Assembly: GCA_031268095.1 (NCBI GenBank)
Contig: JAIRXU010000046.1
Location: forward strand, 1-64,000
Direction: 5' to 3'
From: Oscillospiraceae bacterium
GTDB lineage: Bacteria; Bacillota; Clostridia; Oscillospirales; Acutalibacteraceae
DNA length: 64,000 nt
In this document: piece by piece, positions 60,010 through 64,000 of the stretch
How positions within the stretch are numbered: the stretch's first letter is position 1
Layout: the number at the start of each line of letters is the position of its first letter
Program-made: the position numbers and the translations under genes
Notes under the pieces: generated by a model
What the model was told of the DNA's origin: nothing
Database searches by the model: none
What the model saw: the letters and a program-made list of their open reading frames with translations, nothing else

Positions 60010-61569
60010 GTGAAAGAAACCGCGAAAGGGAAACTGAATTACAAGCAGACCATCCTGACGGGCTTTGGATTTTTGGCCACCTCCATCGCCTGGGCGATTT
60101 ATGACCCGTACATCACGAAAATCCTCAAGAAATTTCTGACGGAATCGCATATCGTGACCGAATGGAGCGCGAAGCTGGCCAACGTCAGCTTTTTGGCGCG
60201 GTTCATTTCCTCCCAGGGAGAGAGCGCCTTTGTCGGAGGAAAATTCACGCTGGTGCCGCTGTTCATCGGCGTCATCATGACGTTCGACAATATTTTCGGC
60301 GTCATCTTCCAGCCGCTTTTTGGAAAGATTTCGGACCAGTGCCATTCCCGGCTGGGCAAGCGGCGGCCCTTTATTTTGATTGGCGCGCCGATCTCCGCCG
60401 TGCTTTTCGCACTGATTCCCTGGATGCCTTCTCTCCCGGCGGTGATGGTCTGCATCATCCTGTTTGTGTTTGTGATGAGTCTCTGGCGTTCGCCGGTGGT
60501 GGCGCTGATGCCGGACCTGACGCCGCCGGACCTGCGCTCCGACGGCAACGCCGTCATTAACCTCATGGGAGGCATCGGCGCGGCGGTCGGCATGGGGGCC
60601 GGGACGGTTGTCACGGTACTCTGCGCCAAGGCGGCAGGGGTCGAAACCAAGGCGCTGGACGAATTCCTGACGTTCCCGTATGTGTTCCTGACCGGCGCGG
60701 TGGTCATGGTGGTTGGTATGCTGGCGCTGCTGTTTTTTGTGAAGGAGAAAGACAGCCGGCTGCTGAGCGCGGATCTTCTGGCCGACCGGGACGCGGCCGC
60801 CCGCAAGGCCGCCGAACAGAAAGCCAAAGCCGAAGAACGGGCCGCCCGCAAGGGGATGAAGCTGACGAAAGCGGAGCGCTTCAGTTTGGGGATGATGCTC
60901 CTGGGGCTGTTCTTCCTCTTCTGCGGCGTCAACGCGATCACGACATTTTTCTCGCTCTTCGCGGAAGAAATCCTCCACCGGGAAACGGCCGGCGCGGCGC
61001 GGCTGATCCTGATCCTCTTCCTCTGTTCGGCCCTGGCGGCGCTGCCTTCCGGAAAACTCGGGCAAAAATTCGGCCGGAAGAAGACCATTCTGGCGGGGCT
61101 GGTGATGTTTCTGGGGGCGTTTCTGGTATTCTTCGGGGTATTTCTGGGGGCGATTCATGCCCAGGGATTCACCGTTTCCTCCTATATCGCGCTGAATGCG
61201 GCAACGCCCGGCGCGGCGGAAATCAATTCCATTCTGGGAACACTGAACGTCCTGATCTATCCGGTGCTGATTTTGGCGGGGTTCGCGAACATGATGATCA
61301 CTGTCAACACGCTGCCGCTGGTGCTGGAAATCGGTGGGCTGTCCCGGGTCGGGACCTTCACCGGGTACTACTATACCGCGACGTTTTCCGCCCAGATCGC
61401 ATCGCCCATTGTCTATGGCTTCTTCCGGATGTTCAGCGGCAGTTATATTTCGCTGTTCTATTATAGTCCGATTGCCTTTGCCCTGGCGTTGCTGGTGATT
61501 CTCTTCGTCCGTCACGGAGAGGCCATCCCGGAGCGTGTCATCCGGGAGGCCAAGCTGGCGGAAGACTAG
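60010..61569 (+). CDS. MFS transporter (SLC45-like sugar permease)
   Basis: 519 residues with about 12 hydrophobic helices and a charged central loop with AARKAAEQKAKAEERAARKG. IFGVIFQPLFGKISDQCHSRLGKRRPFILIG is the MFS motif after helix 2, similar to the SLC45/GPH-type sugar transporters, and LMPDLTPPDLRSDGNAVINLMGGIGAAVG is typical of that group. The substrate is probably a sugar, not proven. GTG start. Confidence 0.8.
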   Translation: MKETAKGKLNYKQTILTGFGFLATSIAWAIYDPYITKILKKFLTESHIVTEWSAKLANVSFLARFISSQGESAFVGGKFTLVPLFIGVIMTFDNIFGVIFQPLFGKISDQCHSRLGKRRPFILIGAPISAVLFALIPWMPSLPAVMVCIILFVFVMSLWRSPVVALMPDLTPPDLRSDGNAVINLMGGIGAAVGMGAGTVVTVLCAKAAGVETKALDEFLTFPYVFLTGAVVMVVGMLALLFFVKEKDSRLLSADLLADRDAAARKAAEQKAKAEERAARKGMKLTKAERFSLGMMLLGLFFLFCGVNAITTFFSLFAEEILHRETAGAARLILILFLCSALAALPSGKLGQKFGRKKTILAGLVMFLGAFLVFFGVFLGAIHAQGFTVSSYIALNAATPGAAEINSILGTLNVLIYPVLILAGFANMMITVNTLPLVLEIGGLSRVGTFTGYYYTATFSAQIASPIVYGFFRMFSGSYISLFYYSPIAFALALLVILFVRHGEAIPERVIREAKLAED

Positions 61570-61627
61570 GGGTTCGGCGGACGGCGCGGCAGGCGAAGAC
61601 CCATCAAACGGAAATTGGGGTGACCAC

Positions 61628-62314
61628 ATGTCAAACATCATTGAAATCAAGGGGCTGACCAAGTCTTACGGCGCTCACGTAGTGCTGCAAAACATCGACC
61701 TGAACCTGCCCGCCGGGCAGATCATCGGGCTGATGGGGCCCAACGGTTCCGGCAAGACCTCGCTGATGAAGATTATTACGGGGATGATCAACGACTACAC
61801 CGGTTCGGTCAGGGTCGGGGGCGAGGCCATCGGCCCGCACACCAAGGCCATCATGGCTTACCTGCCGGACAAAAGCTTCCTGCCGCCCTGGATGAAAGCC
61901 GGGCAGGCCATCCGCTACTTCGCGGATTTTTACGGGAATTTCGACAAGGAAAAAGCTTTCCGGATGCTGGACGCTTTCCAGCTTTCGCCGGACATGCGGG
62001 TGAAGACCATGTCCAAGGGCATGCAGGAAAAGCTGCTGCTGCTGCTGGTCATGTGCCGCGCGGCGAAGCTCTTCGTGCTGGACGAGCCCCTGGGCGGGGT
62101 GGACCCGTCCGCCCGGGCGTTTATCATGGACACGATTCTGAACAACCGCCCGGCCGATTCTACCATTCTGCTGTCTACCCACATGATTTACGACATGGAG
62201 CGGGTGTTCGACGAGGCGCTGATGATCGGGCGCAGGCAAGTTCTCTATCACGCAAAGGTTGGCAACACCGACCTCAACAAACTCTTTCAGGAGGTGTTCC
62301 CGTATGTTGGGTAA
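61628..62314 (+). CDS. ABC transporter ATP-binding protein
   Basis: 228 residues. Walker A GPNGSGKTSLMK, an imperfect signature (MSKGMQEKLLLLLVMCRA), Walker B LFVLDEPLGGVDP and the H-loop STHM are present. The short length and resemblance to YtrB-type ABC-2 exporters point to an efflux or membrane-stress pump. ATG 61628 is chosen because the fold begins there. Overlaps the permease gene by 11 bp. Confidence 0.88.
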   Translation: MSNIIEIKGLTKSYGAHVVLQNIDLNLPAGQIIGLMGPNGSGKTSLMKIITGMINDYTGSVRVGGEAIGPHTKAIMAYLPDKSFLPPWMKAGQAIRYFADFYGNFDKEKAFRMLDAFQLSPDMRVKTMSKGMQEKLLLLLVMCRAAKLFVLDEPLGGVDPSARAFIMDTILNNRPADSTILLSTHMIYDMERVFDEALMIGRRQVLYHAKVGNTDLNKLFQEVFPYVG

Positions 62315-63140
62315 GCTGCTCAAATACGAAATTCTGCATACCGGCCGCAGTTTTCTCTGGGTGCTGGGGATTGGCCTGATCGTGGGCGGCGGGGCGACGC
62401 TCCTGTCTTTCACCAGGGATGCCCAAATGGGTCAGTTCCTGACGACGTTCCTGCTGAACATTCTGCTGTGTCTCATCGCGTTCGTCATCCTCATCCTGGC
62501 GATGGCGTTCATTCTGCTTGCGACGTCCCGGTCCATGTTCAGCGAACAGGGATACCTGGCGTTTTCGCTGCCGGTGTCCAGCCACCAGTTGCTGCTGGCC
62601 AAATTTTCCGCCAGTGTGCTCTGGCTGCTGCTCAGTGCCATCGAGGCGGCGGGGCTCTATATTGGCGCGTTTTTCAACATCCGGCGGCTGATCCTCAACG
62701 CCGGGGACGCCGTGCTCAGTTCCCTCAACGCGGAGGGCAGCATGGTGGAAGACTTCGGGTCGGTGCTGGGCCTGCCGAGTTTCGGCGAGATCCTGCATCT
62801 GGCCATTGCGCTGTTTATTTCTGTGCTGGTATTTCTGATGCTGGTGATGATGGTCGTCATTTTTGTCACCACCGTCAGCCATGTCCGGCCGTTCCAGGAG
62901 CTCAGCGGGCTCTGGACGGTGGTCTTCCTGGTGGCGTCCGCCATCGTCTTCGGCGGCCTGACAAAGGTTCTGTCGGATCAGATCCATATCAATTATTCGG
63001 TGAAATTCCTCCAAATGGCTGGGGAAGCAGCGGAAATGCTGCAAGTCAATCTGTTTAAGCCCATCTTGTATCTGATCTTCACCGCCGGGATGTTCTTCCT
63101 GACGGACTGGCTGCTGCAAAAGAAGATCAGCCTGAAATGA
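62304..63140 (+). CDS. ABC-2-type transporter permease
   Basis: 278 residues with about six hydrophobic helices (WVLGIGLIVGGGATLL, NILLCLIAFVILILAMAFILL, LLLAKFSASVLWLLLSAIEAAGLYIGAF, ALFISVLVFLMLVMMVVIFVTTV, TVVFLVASAIVFGGL, ILYLIFTAGMFFLTDWLL). The membrane partner of the preceding ATPase; direction of transport probably outward. ATG 62304 has AGGAGG 8 bp upstream. ATGA overlap with nadD. Confidence 0.82.
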   Translation: MLGKLLKYEILHTGRSFLWVLGIGLIVGGGATLLSFTRDAQMGQFLTTFLLNILLCLIAFVILILAMAFILLATSRSMFSEQGYLAFSLPVSSHQLLLAKFSASVLWLLLSAIEAAGLYIGAFFNIRRLILNAGDAVLSSLNAEGSMVEDFGSVLGLPSFGEILHLAIALFISVLVFLMLVMMVVIFVTTVSHVRPFQELSGLWTVVFLVASAIVFGGLTKVLSDQIHINYSVKFLQMAGEAAEMLQVNLFKPILYLIFTAGMFFLTDWLLQKKISLK

Positions 63141-63757
63141 CGCGGCTGGGGATTTACGGCGGGAGCTTCCATCCGCCGCACCGCGGGCACGGCCGCGCGG
63201 CCGCGTTTTTCCGGGAAGCCTGCGCGCTGGATCAGCTCTGGATCATTCCGGCCAAGGAACCGGTGCTGCGGGAGGCCCTGGAGGGGGCGTCGCCGTCGGA
63301 CCGGCTGGCGATGTGTCGGCTGGCGTTCAGCGGATATCCCTGTACGCAAGTGAGCGACGCGGAACTGCGGCGCCCGGGGGTGAGCTACACGATCGATACC
63401 CTGCGTCAGGCGGCGGAAGACTGTCCCGGCAGCGAGCGGTTTCTATTGGTCGGCGGCGATCAGCTGGCGCAGTTCTCCCGCTGGAAGGACTGGCGGGAAA
63501 TCCTGGCGCTCTGTACGCTGACGGTCCTGCCCCGGGACAGCGCGCCGCTGGCGCTCCCGGCGCAGCTGCGGGAACAGCGGGAGCGGGTCCGGCTGCTGGA
63601 AGGCTTCGAGCCGCTGCCGGCCCGGGCGACGGAAATCCGCGCGCGGCTGCGCAGCGGGGAAGACGTGAGCGGGGACCTGGACTCTGAGGTGCTATCTTAT
63701 ATCAAGGAAAGAAGACTCTATGGATATGACCCAACAGACGCCGCCGAAGACCCGTGA
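63137..63757 (+). CDS. nadD: Nicotinate-nucleotide adenylyltransferase
   Basis: 206 residues. LGIYGGSFHPPHRGHGRAA has the HxGH nucleotidyl-transfer motif, with IIPAKEPVLRE and VSYTIDTLRQA and LLVGGDQLAQFSRWKDWREIL following. It forms NaAD from nicotinate mononucleotide in NAD synthesis. Translationally coupled to the ABC permease; yqeK overlaps its end, as usual in Bacillota. Confidence 0.94.
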   Translation: MTRLGIYGGSFHPPHRGHGRAAAFFREACALDQLWIIPAKEPVLREALEGASPSDRLAMCRLAFSGYPCTQVSDAELRRPGVSYTIDTLRQAAEDCPGSERFLLVGGDQLAQFSRWKDWREILALCTLTVLPRDSAPLALPAQLREQRERVRLLEGFEPLPARATEIRARLRSGEDVSGDLDSEVLSYIKERRLYGYDPTDAAEDP

Positions 63758-64000
63758 GGACTGCCGCCGGGTCATTGAGCCGTTGTTGCCGCCGGACCGG
63801 CTCTGGCACAGCGAATGCGTCGCTGACGCGGCGGAGGCGCTGGCGCGGCAGGTTGGCGCGGACGGGGAAAAGGCCATGCTGGCCGGGATGCTGCACGACT
63901 GCGCGAAGGTCTTTCCGCCGGAGGAGCAGCGGGCGCTCTGCGCGCGGTACGGCAAGCCCCTGACGGTGGAGGACGGGCGGAGCCCGAAAATCTGGCACGC
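63720..64000 (+). CDS. yqeK: YqeK-like HD-domain hydrolase (3' end outside window)
   Basis: The frame is open to the last base and therefore absent from the ORF track. After a short lead, LWHSECVADAAEALARQVGADGEKAMLAGMLHDCAKVFPPEEQ shows the first His and the HD pair of YqeK, a diadenosine tetraphosphate hydrolase that lies next to nadD in Bacillota. It starts at ATG 63720 with AAGGAAAG upstream and overlaps nadD by 38 bp. Confidence 0.85.
   Translation, partial: MDMTQQTPPKTREDCRRVIEPLLPPDRLWHSECVADAAEALARQVGADGEKAMLAGMLHDCAKVFPPEEQRALCARYGKPLTVEDGRSPKIWH

Noticed and set aside
1-64000. CRISPR arrays, tRNA/rRNA genes, insertion sequences, prophage
   Set aside because: No regularly spaced repeats, cloverleaf-like genes, transposase motifs or phage structural genes were seen on reading either strand.

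Overview
The window is a stretch of GC-rich chromosome from a member of the Bacillota, most likely a Clostridia/Oscillospirales-type gut bacterium. The evidence is gene order (S10-spc-alpha ribosomal superoperon with map, a KOW protein and infA after secY; dprA-topA-trmFO; infC-rpmI-rplT; nadD-yqeK), strong Shine-Dalgarno sites, consensus sigma-A promoters with 17-bp spacers, and families typical of Clostridia (DUF6273, DUF2089, DUF5696, DUF6886, WG repeats). No tRNA, rRNA, CRISPR array, transposase or phage gene was seen. A perfect 16-bp parS site at 31736-31751 suggests that the window lies in the origin-proximal part of the chromosome.

Layout. 1-9.6 kb: end of a DUF6273 protein, then an AI-2E-type exporter, an MgtC protein, a YfbR-like nucleotidase, YebC, two proteins made of InlB-type repeats without an export signal, and on the minus strand a PstS-like lipoprotein and a WG-repeat lipoprotein. 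9.6-25.4 kb: a long untranslated leader and then the S10, spc and alpha ribosomal gene block (rpsJ to rplQ) with secY, map, infA, rpmJ and rpoA, closed by a strong terminator. There is no adk between secY and map, and the block is not preceded by the str genes. 25.5-29.4 kb: a membrane acyltransferase, a KDPG aldolase-sugar kinase fusion and a secreted beta-helix protein. 29.4-32.8 kb: a two-gene putative DNA-repair system (TIGR03915/TIGR03916 types), the parS site, and a DUF2089/SHOCT-like pair reading the other way. 32.8-40.3 kb: a membrane-anchored XRE regulator, a small Usp protein, thiamine pyrophosphokinase, and a likely glycan-related set (Gfo/Idh oxidoreductase, DUF5696 lipoprotein, NahK-like kinase).

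40.3-47.2 kb is all minus strand: ECF sigma factor and probable anti-sigma, a secreted transglutaminase-like protein, a divergent QueG-like iron-sulfur protein, an XRE/TPR regulator, a PH-domain protein and a tail-anchored metallophosphoesterase. 47.4-50.7 kb: an alpha/beta hydrolase, a flavodoxin-like protein, and infC-rpmI-rplT with an elaborate leader (two promoters and a 19-bp terminator stem) and an apparent AUC start codon on infC. 50.7-64 kb, plus strand: methyltransferase, DUF2809, TrmH-type rRNA methyltransferase, dprA, topA, trmFO, DUF6886, plsX, rnc, an MFS transporter, a two-gene ABC transporter, nadD and the start of yqeK, which runs off the window.

Functionally most of the window is translation, RNA processing and genome maintenance. 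The most unusual material is the repeat-protein pair, the aldolase-kinase fusion, the two ribosomal leaders, the parS-bearing intergenic region with the putative DNA-repair pair, and the glycan-related set. All calls are from reading the sequence; no database search was run.
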